Source: an uncultured Flavobacterium sp. (GTDB lineage Bacteria; Bacteroidota; Bacteroidia; Flavobacteriales; Flavobacteriaceae). From it: DNA of 64,000 bases. Positions 34,605 to 43,852 of the stretch are shown here, in pieces. The translations under genes were made by a program, and so were the position numbers. The notes beneath the pieces are model-generated. The model ran no database searches and was not told the DNA's origin. It saw only the letters and a list, made by a program, of their open reading frames with translations. Each line of letters opens with the position of its first letter. Position 1 is the first letter of the stretch. The stretch lies in NCBI RefSeq assembly GCF_946478785.1, contig NZ_CAMLDD010000007.1:182298-246297 (forward strand), written 5' to 3'.

Positions 34605-35132
34605 ATGTACGAAAAAACGTTTCCAAATAAAAGATTCAAACTTACTTTAGAATTTTTACAAAAGCATATCAAAACTTCTGAAACAATCCTGGATTTAGGA
34701 GTCGAAAATCCGTTTTCTAAAATTATGAAAGAAGCAGGATATTCTGTAAAAAATACAACCGGCGAAGATTTAGATTTGGATCAAAACGTTTTAAGAACAG
34801 ATAATCAGGATGTTGTAACGGCATTTGAAATCTTTGAACATTTACTCAATCCGTTTACGATTTTAAATGAAATAAAGTCAAACAAACTTTTGATTTCGAT
34901 TCCGATGCGTTTGTGGTTTTCTCCGGCGTATCGTTCTAAAACAGATATGTGGGACAGACATTACCATGAATTTGAAGACTGGCAATTGGACTGGCTTTTA
35001 GAAAAAACAGGGTGGAAAATTATCGACAGACAAAAATGGACAAACCCGGTAAAAAAGTTTGGATTAAGACCTTTTTTACGCAGCTTCACCAATAGATATT
35101 ATATTGTTTACGCAGAGAAAATTCATAATTAA
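34605..35132 (+). CDS. SAM-dependent methyltransferase-like protein
   Basis: A 175-residue class I methyltransferase-like protein: TSETILDLGVENPFSKIMKEAG stands for the SAM-binding motif, then VTAFEIFEHLLNPFTIL and the SIPMRLWFSPAYRSKTDMWDRHYHEFE region. The family enzymes modify small molecules, lipids or glycans. The in-frame TTG at 34548 lies in the promoter element, so the first ATG at 34605 is chosen; this leaves the N-terminus short but the domain complete. The next gene, a GT2 glycosyltransferase, begins 24 nt later. Confidence 0.8.
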   Translation: MYEKTFPNKRFKLTLEFLQKHIKTSETILDLGVENPFSKIMKEAGYSVKNTTGEDLDLDQNVLRTDNQDVVTAFEIFEHLLNPFTILNEIKSNKLLISIPMRLWFSPAYRSKTDMWDRHYHEFEDWQLDWLLEKTGWKIIDRQKWTNPVKKFGLRPFLRSFTNRYYIVYAEKIHN

Positions 35133-35156
35133 TAATTTACAATCCATAATTATTTT

Positions 35157-36005
35157 ATGAAATACTACATTGTCATTCCCGCACATAATGAACAGGATTT
35201 AATTGGCCTGACTTTACAATCTCTGGTTTCTCAGACTGTTTTACCATCAAAAATTGTGGTAGTAAATGACAACTCGAATGATAGAACAGAAGAAGTTGTT
35301 TTGGGTTTCGCTAAAGAGAATCCGTATATTTCTGTAGTAAACAAAACTTCAGATGTAATTCATATGCCGGGAAGCAAAGTAATTCAGGCTTTTCAGAAAG
35401 GCTTCGAAACTTTGGATTCAGAATACGATATTATGGTAAAAATAGACGGCGATTTGATTTTTCCTCCCAACTATTTCGAAACCATTATCAGACATTTTCA
35501 ATCTGATCCAAAAATTGGGATGGCAGGCGGATTCTGTTACATTGAAAAAAATGGCGATTGGATATTGGAAAATCTGACTGACAAAGATCATATTCGTGGT
35601 GCCTTAAAAGCGTACAGAAAAGCAACTTTTCATCAAATTGGAGGTTTAAAACCTGCAATGGGATGGGACACGGTAGACGAACTGCTTTGTAAATATTACG
35701 ATTGGAAAGTAGTTACAGATGAATCTTTACATGTAAAACACCTTAAACCAACAGGCGCCAATTATAATAAAACAGCACGTTACAAACAGGGCGAAGCTTT
35801 TTATACCTTAGGATACGGCTTCTGGATTACGGCAATTGCATCAGCTAAATTAGCAATGATGAAGAAAAAACCTTTTCTGTTTCTGGACTATATCAAGGGA
35901 TTCTGGAAAGCTAAAACGGCTAAAACTCCTTTATTGGTTACAGACGAACAAGCCAAATTTATTAGAAATTACCGTTTCAAAAAAATGAAAGAAAAGTTAA
36001 TTTGA
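35157..36005 (+). CDS. Family 2 glycosyltransferase
   Basis: A 282-residue GT-A enzyme: N-terminal YYIVIPAHNEQDLIGLTLQSLVSQ, VVVNDNSNDRT, the DxD-equivalent KIDGDLIFPPNYFE and GWDTVDELLCKYYDWKVV. It probably adds a sugar to a lipid or envelope glycan. It lies 24 nt after a methyltransferase gene on the same strand and 80 nt before an MlaE/MlaF pair, a common flavobacterial arrangement. Confidence 0.9.
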   Translation: MKYYIVIPAHNEQDLIGLTLQSLVSQTVLPSKIVVVNDNSNDRTEEVVLGFAKENPYISVVNKTSDVIHMPGSKVIQAFQKGFETLDSEYDIMVKIDGDLIFPPNYFETIIRHFQSDPKIGMAGGFCYIEKNGDWILENLTDKDHIRGALKAYRKATFHQIGGLKPAMGWDTVDELLCKYYDWKVVTDESLHVKHLKPTGANYNKTARYKQGEAFYTLGYGFWITAIASAKLAMMKKKPFLFLDYIKGFWKAKTAKTPLLVTDEQAKFIRNYRFKKMKEKLI

Positions 36006-36085
36006 TTCGGAAAACAGCCGAAAATCTATAACTCATACCCCAAAACTCGTAACTTCTTTTTACCTTAGCCAATATTTCAAAAACT

Positions 36086-36832
36086 ATGATGCTAATTCGT
36101 TATTTATCTCAAGTAGGAAGATATTTTTTAATGTTGAAAGAAATTTTCAATAAGCAGACCAAATGGTCTGTGATGAAAAAATTGATTTTCAAAGAAATCG
36201 ATGACTTGATTATCGACTCTCTTGGTATCGTTTGTTTTATTTCTTTCTTTATTGGTGGCGTTGTAGCCATTCAAACCGCACTAAATTTAACTAATCCTTT
36301 GATTCCAAAATATTTAATTGGTTTTGCTACACGTCAATCCGTAATTTTGGAGTTTGCTCCTACATTTATTTCTGTAATTATGGCGGGAAAAATGGGATCT
36401 TACATTACTTCCAGTATTGGAACGATGCGCGTTACAGAACAGATTGATGCTCTTGAAGTTATGGGAGTAAATTCATTAAACTATCTTGTTTTTCCAAAAA
36501 TAGTAGCTTTATTAATGTATCCTTTTGTAATCGGAATTAGTATGTTCCTGGGTATTTTTGGCGGATGGCTTGCTTGTGCATATGGAGGTTTTTCGACTAG
36601 TCAGGACTTTATTCAGGGTGCACAGATGGAATTTATTCCTTTTCATATTACGTATGCCTTCATTAAAACTTTAATTTTTGCGATGTTATTAGCCACAATC
36701 CCATCTTTTCACGGATATTACATGAAAGGCGGCGCACTTGAAGTTGGTAAAGCAAGTACCGTTTCGTTTGTATGGACATCGGTTTGTATTATTCTTTTTA
36801 ATTATATACTAACTCAATTATTATTAGGATAA
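36086..36832 (+). CDS. MlaE-family ABC transporter permease
   Basis: A 248-residue integral membrane permease of MlaE type. Characteristic blocks are FISFFIGGVVAIQTALNL, RQSVILEFAPTFISVIMAGKMGSYITSSIGTMRVTEQIDALEVMGVN and the final YYMKGGALEVGKASTVSFV. Together with the following ATPase it would move phospholipids between membranes to maintain outer-membrane asymmetry. Stop and next start overlap (TAATG). No MlaD or substrate-binding gene is adjacent. Confidence 0.93.
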   Translation: MMLIRYLSQVGRYFLMLKEIFNKQTKWSVMKKLIFKEIDDLIIDSLGIVCFISFFIGGVVAIQTALNLTNPLIPKYLIGFATRQSVILEFAPTFISVIMAGKMGSYITSSIGTMRVTEQIDALEVMGVNSLNYLVFPKIVALLMYPFVIGISMFLGIFGGWLACAYGGFSTSQDFIQGAQMEFIPFHITYAFIKTLIFAMLLATIPSFHGYYMKGGALEVGKASTVSFVWTSVCIILFNYILTQLLLG

Positions 36833-37593
36833 TGATAGAAGTAAAAAATATAGAGAAATCATTTGGCGACAGTAAGGTTTTAAAAGGTATTTCTACCGTT
36901 TTTGAAACCGGAAAGACCAATCTGATTATTGGACAAAGTGGATCCGGGAAAACGGTTTTGTTAAAAACTTTATTAGGAATCCACGCTCCTGATTCCGGCA
37001 CAATTGAGTTTGACGGACGTGTTTATTCAAGTTTGGATCCGGATGAAAAAAGAGAATTAAGAACGGAGATTGGAATGGTTTTTCAGGGTAGTGCTTTATT
37101 CGATTCCATGACTGTTGAAGAGAATGTGGCTTTTCCGTTAAGGATGTTTACAAATGACAATAGGGCAAAAATTAAAGAACGTGTTGACTTCGTTCTGGAA
37201 AGAGTAAACCTGGTTGAGGCACATAAAAAATTACCCTCTGAGATTTCCGGAGGTATGCAAAAACGTGTTGCTATTGCCCGCGCTATTGTAAACAATCCAA
37301 AATATTTATTTTGTGACGAACCTAATTCAGGATTAGACCCAAACACTTCAACTTTGATTGATAACCTGATCAAGGAAATTACCGAAGAATACAATATCAC
37401 AACCGTAATCAATACGCACGATATGAACTCAGTAATGGAAATTGGAGAAAATATTGTTTTCCTGAAAAAAGGATTAAAAGCCTGGCAGGGAACTAAAGAA
37501 GAGATCTTTAGAACCGATAATAAAGACATTGTAAAATTTGTGTACTCTTCAAACTTGTTTAAAAAAGTGCGAGAAGCTTATTTGAAAGGTTAA
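36832..37593 (+). CDS. MlaF-like ABC transporter ATP-binding protein
   Basis: A 253-residue ABC ATPase: Walker A IGQSGSGKTVLLK, Q-loop MVFQGSALFDSMTVEENVAFPL, signature EISGGMQKRVAIARAI, Walker B YLFCDEPNSGLDP and H-loop TVINTHDMNSVM. The partner is the MlaE permease, overlapped by one base. Likely energises lipid transport. Confidence 0.93.
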   Translation: MIEVKNIEKSFGDSKVLKGISTVFETGKTNLIIGQSGSGKTVLLKTLLGIHAPDSGTIEFDGRVYSSLDPDEKRELRTEIGMVFQGSALFDSMTVEENVAFPLRMFTNDNRAKIKERVDFVLERVNLVEAHKKLPSEISGGMQKRVAIARAIVNNPKYLFCDEPNSGLDPNTSTLIDNLIKEITEEYNITTVINTHDMNSVMEIGENIVFLKKGLKAWQGTKEEIFRTDNKDIVKFVYSSNLFKKVREAYLKG

Positions 37594-37619
37594 AACCTTT
37601 TAAATTTCCAATAAAAAGC

Positions 37620-37660
37620 AAATTCCAAATTCCAAACATATAAATTGGGATTTGGAATTT
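37620..37660 (+). terminator. Terminator of the MlaE/MlaF operon
   Basis: 16-base arms at 37620-37635 and 37645-37660 (AAATTCCAAATTCCAA and its near-complement), with a run of seven T's at the end. Confidence 0.8.
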
Positions 37661-37728
37661 TTTTGGTCGTTAGAATTTGAACCCCAGCGCTATCGAACAG
37701 ACGAAGTAATTTAAAAAATTGGAATTTT

Positions 37729-38331
37729 CTATTGAATATTTATCAACTCTACCTCTGCATTTGGGTTAAAGAGATACGTTCTTCCTGAGCTGATTTCAAT
37801 ACATTCAAAACGTTTCGTCCTCACAGCTAATTTTTTGAATATTTTACCATTTTTTATTCTGAAAACACTTCCGTACGGAATTTCGAAAACGTAATTTTTA
37901 TCGTTCTTTGCATCGTATTGTTTCAAAGCCAGAGATAAAGTGGTATCGGTATCACTGCTTGCTGAAGGGTTTTTAAAATGCCTCGCCAACAACGGAAGTA
38001 ATTGACCCGGGAAAATTTCCGGTCTGATAAAAGGTACCATCATTCGCTGAAACGTAAACTTCCATTCGTTTCCATGAGGTTTGATGTTTCTTCCAAATTT
38101 TTCAAAAGCCACCAAATGCGAGATCTCATGAATCAGCGTAATCAAAAAACGATATTTATTTAAGCTCGCATTTACCGTGATTTCGTGTTTGCCACTCGGC
38201 CCTCTTCTGTAATCGCCATGGCGCGTCTGGCGCTCATTCACGATCTTAAGATGCACCTGATTGGCAACGATCAAATCAAAAACTGGCTTTACAGCGTGTT
38301 CCGGTATATATCTTGCGAGTGTTTCGTTCAA
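37729..38331 (-). CDS. SprT-like zinc-metalloprotease-domain protein
   Basis: A 200-residue SprT/Spartan-like protein. HEISHLVAFEKFG carries HExxH; KPHGNEWKFTFQRMM supplies the third ligand region. The C-terminal beta part (YGSVFRIKNGKIFKKLAVRTKRFECIEISSGRTYLFNPN) replaces the usual zinc ribbon: no C-x-x-C is present. Its partner or substrate is unknown. It is the last gene of a minus-strand run, 57 nt downstream of the SDR gene. Confidence 0.88.
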   Translation of the reverse strand: MNETLARYIPEHAVKPVFDLIVANQVHLKIVNERQTRHGDYRRGPSGKHEITVNASLNKYRFLITLIHEISHLVAFEKFGRNIKPHGNEWKFTFQRMMVPFIRPEIFPGQLLPLLARHFKNPSASSDTDTTLSLALKQYDAKNDKNYVFEIPYGSVFRIKNGKIFKKLAVRTKRFECIEISSGRTYLFNPNAEVELINIQ

Positions 38332-38334
38332 TTT

Positions 38335-38371
38335 AAAAGTTAGATGTTATCTGTTAAAAGTTAGATGTTAT
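38335..38371. repeat. Two 16-bp direct repeats upstream of sprT-like gene
   Basis: AAAAGTTAGATGTTAT occurs at 38335-38350 and 38356-38371, period 21 bp. It could be a slippage-derived spacer or tandem binding site. Confidence 0.5.
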
Positions 38372-38388
38372 TTCAATTGGAATTTAAC

Positions 38389-39066
38389 TCATGGATTCGT
38401 TGAAGAAACTTCCAATACTTTCCCATTAAAATATTTATTTCCGTTTAATGTAAAATCATAAATATAAGTTGCCATCCCCTCTGCAGAAATCGGAGCCTGA
38501 TAACCTGGGAAGGCTTCATTTAGCATTTCTGTCTGAACAGATCCCAAAGCCAGAACATTGAATGAAATACCTTTTTCTTTGTATTCTTCAGCAAGTAATT
38601 CGGTTAGGGTACCAACAGCTCCTTTACTTGAACTATACGCTGATAATCCGGCAAATTTAAGACTTCCTCTCACGCCACCAATCGAACTGATAGTTACAAC
38701 GTGACTTCCTTTTTCAAGATAGGGCAAACAGATTCGGGTAAGATTGGCTACTGCAAAAACATTTACTTTGTAAATACTTTCAAAATCCGCCTGTGTGGTT
38801 TCTGCAAAAGGTTTTAAAAGCAAAGCACCGGCATTATGTACAACGGCATCAACTTTTTTCCATGATGAAGAAAGAAAATCACTCACAATATTCAATTGAG
38901 ATTCATCTGCTAAATCAACTGAAAGACACGTAATATTTTGGTGTTCTAAAAGGGTTTGTGGTGTTTTTCTGGAAATAGCCAAAACCTGATGACCTGAATT
39001 CGCAAACTGCAAAGCCAGTTCATAACCTATTCCTCTTGAAGTTCCTGTAATGATGATATTTTTCAT
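38389..39066 (-). CDS. Short-chain dehydrogenase/reductase
   Basis: A 225-residue classical SDR: TGTSRGIGYELALQFA cofactor loop, VVHNAGALLLKP (NNAG-equivalent), catalytic Ser in VTISSIGGVRG and Tyr-x-x-x-Lys in AYSSSKGAVGTL. Absence of an acidic residue after the first strand would fit NADP(H). The substrate is not predictable. Located 35 nt after the M28 peptidase gene on the same strand. Confidence 0.92.
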   Translation of the reverse strand: MKNIIITGTSRGIGYELALQFANSGHQVLAISRKTPQTLLEHQNITCLSVDLADESQLNIVSDFLSSSWKKVDAVVHNAGALLLKPFAETTQADFESIYKVNVFAVANLTRICLPYLEKGSHVVTISSIGGVRGSLKFAGLSAYSSSKGAVGTLTELLAEEYKEKGISFNVLALGSVQTEMLNEAFPGYQAPISAEGMATYIYDFTLNGNKYFNGKVLEVSSTNP

Positions 39067-39101
39067 TTGGCAAAAATAAACAAATCCAATAAAAAGAACT
39101 G

Positions 39102-40079
39102 TTATTTCATAGTAATTTCCTGCGTTGGAGTTGTTGCAATTTGAGTCACAGCAGGCAAGAATTCCTGAATAAATTTAGTCATATGTGGAATATCCATCAA
39201 CTTAAATTCATCTGAAACATGGTGATAAAAATCAAAATTTTCAAAATCAAAAGTACTTATTGACTGGCACGGCTTTTTGAACATTTCATAAAAGGTATGA
39301 TTATCCGATCTGTAGAATAATTGGTATTCAGCTTCCTTAGGCAAAAATCCAATGGTGTTTTTACCAGTATATTGATTAATCTTTTCAGCCATGTTCGATT
39401 TATCGAAACCGGTTACATAGGTCAAATAATCACGTTTCATTGGCACACCAACCATCTCGATATTCAATTGGGTATATATATTAAAATTTTGGGTTTTCAG
39501 TTTCTCCGCTAAACTTTTAGAACCTAAAAGACCTTTTTCTTCTCCGGCAAAAAATACAAAAAGAATACTGCGTTTGTTTGATTTTGTTTCGGCAAAATAT
39601 TTCGCCATCTGGGCAACGACAGTCACTCCTGAGGCATCATCGTTTGCACCATTATTTATTTGATCTTCCTGCTTATTTTTCAACACGCCAATATGATCGT
39701 AATGGGCGCTTAACACCACAAACTCTTTTTTGAGTTCAGGATCACTTCCTTCCAAAAACCCAACAATATTATAAGCTGGTAATTTAAAATTGGTAAGTGT
39801 ATCACGATAAGTACTGAAATAAGGCTTTACATTATTCTCCTTCAAAAAGTCCTCTAAAAAAACAGCTGCTTTTTCGATACCCTGAGTTCCGGTTTCACGC
39901 CCTTCTAATTCATCTGAAGAAAGGTATTTTAAAAAATCTGAAACTTCAGATTCCTTTACTTTATAAGGAATCTCTAAAAGTTTCGAATCTGATTGTGATA
40001 CTTTTTTGCCTGCCGTAACAGGATTTGATTTACAGCTTAATAAAAATAACGGAAAAAGAAGAAAATAAAATCTTTTCAT
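39102..40079 (-). CDS. M28-family metallopeptidase lipoprotein
   Basis: A 325-residue lipoprotein (LFLLSCKSN) with the two-zinc aminopeptidase core: VLSAHYDHIG, NGANDDASGVTVVAQMAKYF, FFAGEEKGLLGS and the final His region STFDFENFDFYHHVSDEF. It probably trims peptides outside the cytoplasm. It belongs to the minus-strand run with the LysE-like gene 25 nt upstream. Confidence 0.93.
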   Translation of the reverse strand: MKRFYFLLFPLFLLSCKSNPVTAGKKVSQSDSKLLEIPYKVKESEVSDFLKYLSSDELEGRETGTQGIEKAAVFLEDFLKENNVKPYFSTYRDTLTNFKLPAYNIVGFLEGSDPELKKEFVVLSAHYDHIGVLKNKQEDQINNGANDDASGVTVVAQMAKYFAETKSNKRSILFVFFAGEEKGLLGSKSLAEKLKTQNFNIYTQLNIEMVGVPMKRDYLTYVTGFDKSNMAEKINQYTGKNTIGFLPKEAEYQLFYRSDNHTFYEMFKKPCQSISTFDFENFDFYHHVSDEFKLMDIPHMTKFIQEFLPAVTQIATTPTQEITMK

Positions 40080-40104
40080 AACTGAAGGTTTAGACTTCAG
40101 AAAA

Positions 40105-40761
40105 CTATAGGTCTAAAGTCGCAGATTTAAAATATTTTTTATACACTTTATATACCTGAATACTCCCTAAAACAATAAAAAACAGCGGAATAATAACTGG
40201 CATAATATACTTTGAAAATTGATTTGCTTTATGGAAAATAGTCTGTAATAAAATAATCAAACTAAACATTCCTAAAAAAATCCCAATCAAAGTTCCTGCA
40301 ATATAATAATATTTTAACTTTTTTTCAATGCTAATATACTTTCCATTAAGCAAATATAGGTTCCAGCTGGTCCAAAAAGGAAATTGTAAAACATTAAAAC
40401 AATTCAATACAACACCTATCATAAAAGGAGAATACATAAGATAATCCCGTAAATTAATGTCTGATTTTGTTGTTTGATTATAACTGAAATAAAAAACATA
40501 AGCCAGGACAAACATAAATACTACCGAAAACAAATCGATAATTTTCATTAATTTTTTGTTTCGCACCAGCTGCTTTGCAAAAATCAGCGTGAAATAAATG
40601 ACAAAAGTCTCGACAAAAACAACTCCAAACAAAAAGAAAATGAGATTATTAAGTCCGGATTTGGAGTAAATCTCTAAGCCTGCCAGATTTAAATATCCCA
40701 GCGGAATTGAGCCTAAAAAACTCACTACAAATCCTACTGCTATATTCTTTAATCTTTTCAT
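40105..40761 (-). CDS. LysE-like membrane transporter family protein
   Basis: A 218-residue protein with about six membrane helices. The N-terminal GFVVSFLGSIPLGYLNLAGLEIYSKSG block resembles LysE/RhtB exporters, which carry a G-x-x-x-PGP motif at this place; here PGP is changed to PLG. It could export amino acids or related solutes, but this is inference. The gene starts one base after the ATP-grasp gene ends, so the two are coupled. Confidence 0.65.
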   Translation of the reverse strand: MKRLKNIAVGFVVSFLGSIPLGYLNLAGLEIYSKSGLNNLIFFLFGVVFVETFVIYFTLIFAKQLVRNKKLMKIIDLFSVVFMFVLAYVFYFSYNQTTKSDINLRDYLMYSPFMIGVVLNCFNVLQFPFWTSWNLYLLNGKYISIEKKLKYYYIAGTLIGIFLGMFSLIILLQTIFHKANQFSKYIMPVIIPLFFIVLGSIQVYKVYKKYFKSATLDL

Positions 40762-40762
40762 T

Positions 40763-41797
40763 TTAAATATTCATGATTTTATTATTCTGTGCCAAATGCA
40801 GTCTGTATTCTCGCATTCCAACTTTATAATCTAAATAAGGCACTCCCATTTTATGATTTTCAACACTTATTTCATACATATACGTGATATGTCTCGCCAG
40901 TTCTTTCCAGGCAAACCAAACCGAATGTTTAGGATCATAAATATGTGTAGGTTCACTCGCTGCACCGTTGAGTTCAACGATCTGAAAATTTTCTCCACGT
41001 TCCAATTCTTCAAAGGTATTGTACATGATATCGAAACGACCAAAATAGAACTCGGGAATTTGAACAGCGATTTCATTCATCATTGCCGTTAATTTAGGCG
41101 TAATCAAATCACTGTCATCCAGAAATTTTGCACCGCGGCAATGATTCCCAAACGGAACCAGATTTTTCGTCTCCCCTTTCTGTAAAATAGTATACAACTG
41201 ATCGCCGTATTCTTGTTTTAAAACCTCAAGCTGTAATTCAAATCGTGGAGTTTGCTTGATTAGCTCCTCAATGGTTGACTTCCCATCCCCTTTCACAATC
41301 AGAAATTCTTTGGAAACAATTCCGGTTATTTTTCCGGTTTTTTGAAGCGGATGACGCACATAAAAAATCCCCACTTCATTTTGAAACGGAATCAAATCCT
41401 GTATTAAAAAATCAAAATTTGCTTTCTCGGCATATTTTTTTAATTCTGAAACTGTTTTTATTTTTTTTACGCCCGAACCACGCAAGCCAATATCCGGTTT
41501 TGCTATCAATGGAAAATAAATTTCCTTTTCCACAACTGTATTCACAACACTCTCAAAATCAGTATTTTCACGAATAAAAATTGTTTTTGGATAAAATTTT
41601 TCGGGAAGTAAATCGTAAATCTGTTTTTTGCTCTCCATCATGAATCCGCCATTTTTTATTTTTGGATTTGAGGCGTTAAAGAAAAAAATCGACCTTGCCC
41701 TGATCGCATAATACGCCCAAAGAAAATAAATGGGAAGGTATAAAACCTGAAACGGCCAATACTCCCAATTACTGATTTTATGGATAAATAGTTTCAT
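40763..41797 (-). CDS. ATP-grasp family protein (D-Ala-D-Ala ligase-like)
   Basis: A 344-residue protein with an N-terminal membrane-like helix (residues 13-33, WEYWPFQVLYLPIYFLWAYYA) followed by an ATP-grasp fold: YFPLIAKPDIGLRGSGVKKI, FLIQDLIPFQNEVGIFYVRHP and the metal site FYFGRFDIMYNTFEELERG...VELNGAASEP. Catalyses an unknown carboxylate-amine or carboxylate-thiol ligation. It lies 9 nt after the NRDE gene and is coupled to the LysE-like gene, so the product could be exported; that is speculation. Confidence 0.82.
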   Translation of the reverse strand: MKLFIHKISNWEYWPFQVLYLPIYFLWAYYAIRARSIFFFNASNPKIKNGGFMMESKKQIYDLLPEKFYPKTIFIRENTDFESVVNTVVEKEIYFPLIAKPDIGLRGSGVKKIKTVSELKKYAEKANFDFLIQDLIPFQNEVGIFYVRHPLQKTGKITGIVSKEFLIVKGDGKSTIEELIKQTPRFELQLEVLKQEYGDQLYTILQKGETKNLVPFGNHCRGAKFLDDSDLITPKLTAMMNEIAVQIPEFYFGRFDIMYNTFEELERGENFQIVELNGAASEPTHIYDPKHSVWFAWKELARHITYMYEISVENHKMGVPYLDYKVGMREYRLHLAQNNKIMNI

Positions 41798-41806
41798 CTG
41801 TAAGTT

Positions 41807-42517
41807 TTAAATACTAATAAAAGTGGACGAAAAATCCTGGGTATCCATTAAATCATAATACCGCAAAATGCATTTGTTTTTTTCGATTACAGCCTGGGTT
41901 ATACTTACCGTTTTCAATACATTTTCCCTATTGATGATGAGACCATTTTCTGAATCGTCCTGTTCTGTATTTCGATGAAAATCCAAAATTTCGTTAGCCG
42001 AAATTTCTTTTTTAGCTATTAGGAAATCACTAAACCAATTTGATCTTTTTTGTCTGATTTCCTTCGGATACAAAGTAACCGATGACCAAATATGATTTTT
42101 ACTGGCATCTAATAAAGTTTTCATTTTAACGAGACCATCCCAAACCAATTCATGCAATTCTTCCTGCTGATACAAAACCAATGTAAAAGGTTCGACATCT
42201 TCGAGGTTAATCTGATTCCAAAATTCCTTTGGCGATTCGCTTGAAATAATATCTAAAGCAATCAATCCTCTGCTCTTTCTGTAAATAAGCTCCGGTATAT
42301 GTTTGTCTTTTCCACCATTCAGTAGCACTAAAACAGTTTTGCTTTCATCAATCACAAACCACGTTCCTCCTGCTTTTGTATCTTTTGGATACATTATATT
42401 TTTACCATTTCGGCAATAATTTTTAGGCGCTGCAGCACTCGGACGAATCACTTTTTCGTCACGATTTGAGGTAATAATTATACCTTCATTATTATTTACA
42501 AAACTTACTGTACACAT
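41807..42517 (-). CDS. NRDE-family (TANGO2-like) protein
   Basis: A 236-residue protein beginning MCTVSFVNNNEGIIITSNRDE. The N-terminal Cys and NRDE motif are the family signature, related to Ntn hydrolases. Eukaryotic TANGO2 has been linked to heme and lipid handling; bacterial function is not defined. It overlaps the DinB-like gene by 13 nt, implying translational coupling. Confidence 0.9.
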   Translation of the reverse strand: MCTVSFVNNNEGIIITSNRDEKVIRPSAAAPKNYCRNGKNIMYPKDTKAGGTWFVIDESKTVLVLLNGGKDKHIPELIYRKSRGLIALDIISSESPKEFWNQINLEDVEPFTLVLYQQEELHELVWDGLVKMKTLLDASKNHIWSSVTLYPKEIRQKRSNWFSDFLIAKKEISANEILDFHRNTEQDDSENGLIINRENVLKTVSITQAVIEKNKCILRYYDLMDTQDFSSTFISI

Positions 42518-42993
42518 TGCTTTCTATATTCTATGGTGGATCGGGCAACTCCAAAATTTTCATCAACCGAAATGTTTTCTAATTGTAAAACGGCCACTTT
42601 TATTAATGCCTGATGATGAATACAATGTTCCAGATTATAAAGCAATTCTCTGTAATAATTACTTTGAATCCTAATATTATGGCCGTCAATGACTTGCTCC
42701 AGATAGATTACTTTATTTTCGCTCCTCAGCCCCATTTTTATGGCGGCAATACATTTTTTGGCAAATTCAGTTTCGGTTTGGATCTGGTTGTTTCGTTCGC
42801 GGTTGTCATAATTTAAAACTCCGGAATCATAACAACTTTCAAGACATTGAAACATCTCCAAAACATGTCGGGTATGCTCACCAATTGTGGCATTACTCAA
42901 TGCCGGACAGGGTTTTAAATAATCCTGATCAGACAATTGATTTAAAAGATACAATAATTCGTCTAAAATGTGCCGTATGGATTTTAACAACAT
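42505..42993 (-). CDS. DinB/YfiT-like four-helix protein
   Basis: A 162-residue DinB-superfamily protein. The metal-binding histidines are visible in IGEHTRHVLEMFQ and LEHCIHHQALIKVA. Such proteins may be metal-dependent thiol transferases. Overlap with the NRDE gene suggests a shared function. Confidence 0.85.
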   Translation of the reverse strand: MLLKSIRHILDELLYLLNQLSDQDYLKPCPALSNATIGEHTRHVLEMFQCLESCYDSGVLNYDNRERNNQIQTETEFAKKCIAAIKMGLRSENKVIYLEQVIDGHNIRIQSNYYRELLYNLEHCIHHQALIKVAVLQLENISVDENFGVARSTIEYRKQCVQ

Positions 42994-42995
42994 AA

Positions 42996-43382
42996 CTATT
43001 TTAAATTTAGAAGATTAAACAATTTATTTTTATCGAAATAAAGCAGTGCGAAACAGCTTAAGAGAGCAATTAAAGCCAGGCTAAAAAGCAACCCTCCATC
43101 ATTTTTAACTTCTATTCCCAAGACAAATAAATGAGATGCAATAGCACCAGCCATTATTCCGATTCCACCCAAAGCGCCAATCCATGTTGTCTTCGGAATT
43201 AAAATTAAAACAGCAACAATCAACTCTGCTATTCCGGTACTAATTCTTCCGTAGGGTTCTATTCCTAAGGTAGAAAATATATAAATACTTTCTTCTGCGC
43301 CGCTGAATTTAAAAAACAGTGTCTGCAACAAAATTCCTGAAGCCACAATCCTGAAAATCCATTTTATAATTTTCGTTTTCAT
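42996..43382 (-). CDS. DoxX-like membrane protein
   Basis: A 128-residue protein with four helices, with ILLQTLFFKFSGAEESIYIFSTLGIEPYGRISTGIAELIVAVLIL typical of DoxX-family proteins. Ends 2 nt before the DinB-like gene start. Part of the redox-flavoured cluster with the YHS and peroxiredoxin-like genes. Confidence 0.8.
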   Translation of the reverse strand: MKTKIIKWIFRIVASGILLQTLFFKFSGAEESIYIFSTLGIEPYGRISTGIAELIVAVLILIPKTTWIGALGGIGIMAGAIASHLFVLGIEVKNDGGLLFSLALIALLSCFALLYFDKNKLFNLLNLK

Positions 43383-43387
43383 GGCGC

Positions 43388-43849
43388 TTATCTATAGATT
43401 TTTTTCCAATTAATAGTAGCCTGACTTTTTAATTTAGCTTCATCTTTATTCCAGCTTTTCAATGTATTATTAAAATATGCATTGTAAAATAGGTATAATT
43501 TGCCGTCAATAATTTTAAAAGTTTCCGGATTTATTTCAACTTTCCCACCATCACTCCCCATCGCATAGGCGCACCATCCACCATACTGCGGTTCATATTT
43601 TGATGGATTTTTCAAGAACGTTTCTTTATTTCCGGTTGAGGAAAATTGATATGTCACCCCTTCATACGATGCTGAAATCTCTTTTTTTCCTTTAATAGCT
43701 TTTTTCAGGGTAAAATAACCAACCGGATCATATCCCTGAATGGCTACTTTATTTTCTAAATTATACTGACTTATTCTTTTACCTTCATTTTGAGCAACTA
43801 AAATTCCGGAAATCAAAATCAATACTAATACTATTAATCTTTTCATCAC
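43388..43849 (-). CDS. YHS-domain secreted protein
   Basis: A 153-residue exported protein (signal ending GILVAQ). The YHS region is AIQGYDPVGYFTLKKAIKGKKE, YEGVTYQFSSTGNKETFLKNPSKYEPQYGGWCAYAM. YHS domains often bind or deliver metals such as copper. Separated by 3 nt from the peroxiredoxin-like gene and 5 nt from the DoxX gene, so co-transcribed. Confidence 0.9.
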   Translation of the reverse strand: MMKRLIVLVLILISGILVAQNEGKRISQYNLENKVAIQGYDPVGYFTLKKAIKGKKEISASYEGVTYQFSSTGNKETFLKNPSKYEPQYGGWCAYAMGSDGGKVEINPETFKIIDGKLYLFYNAYFNNTLKSWNKDEAKLKSQATINWKKIYR

Positions 43850-43852
43850 TGT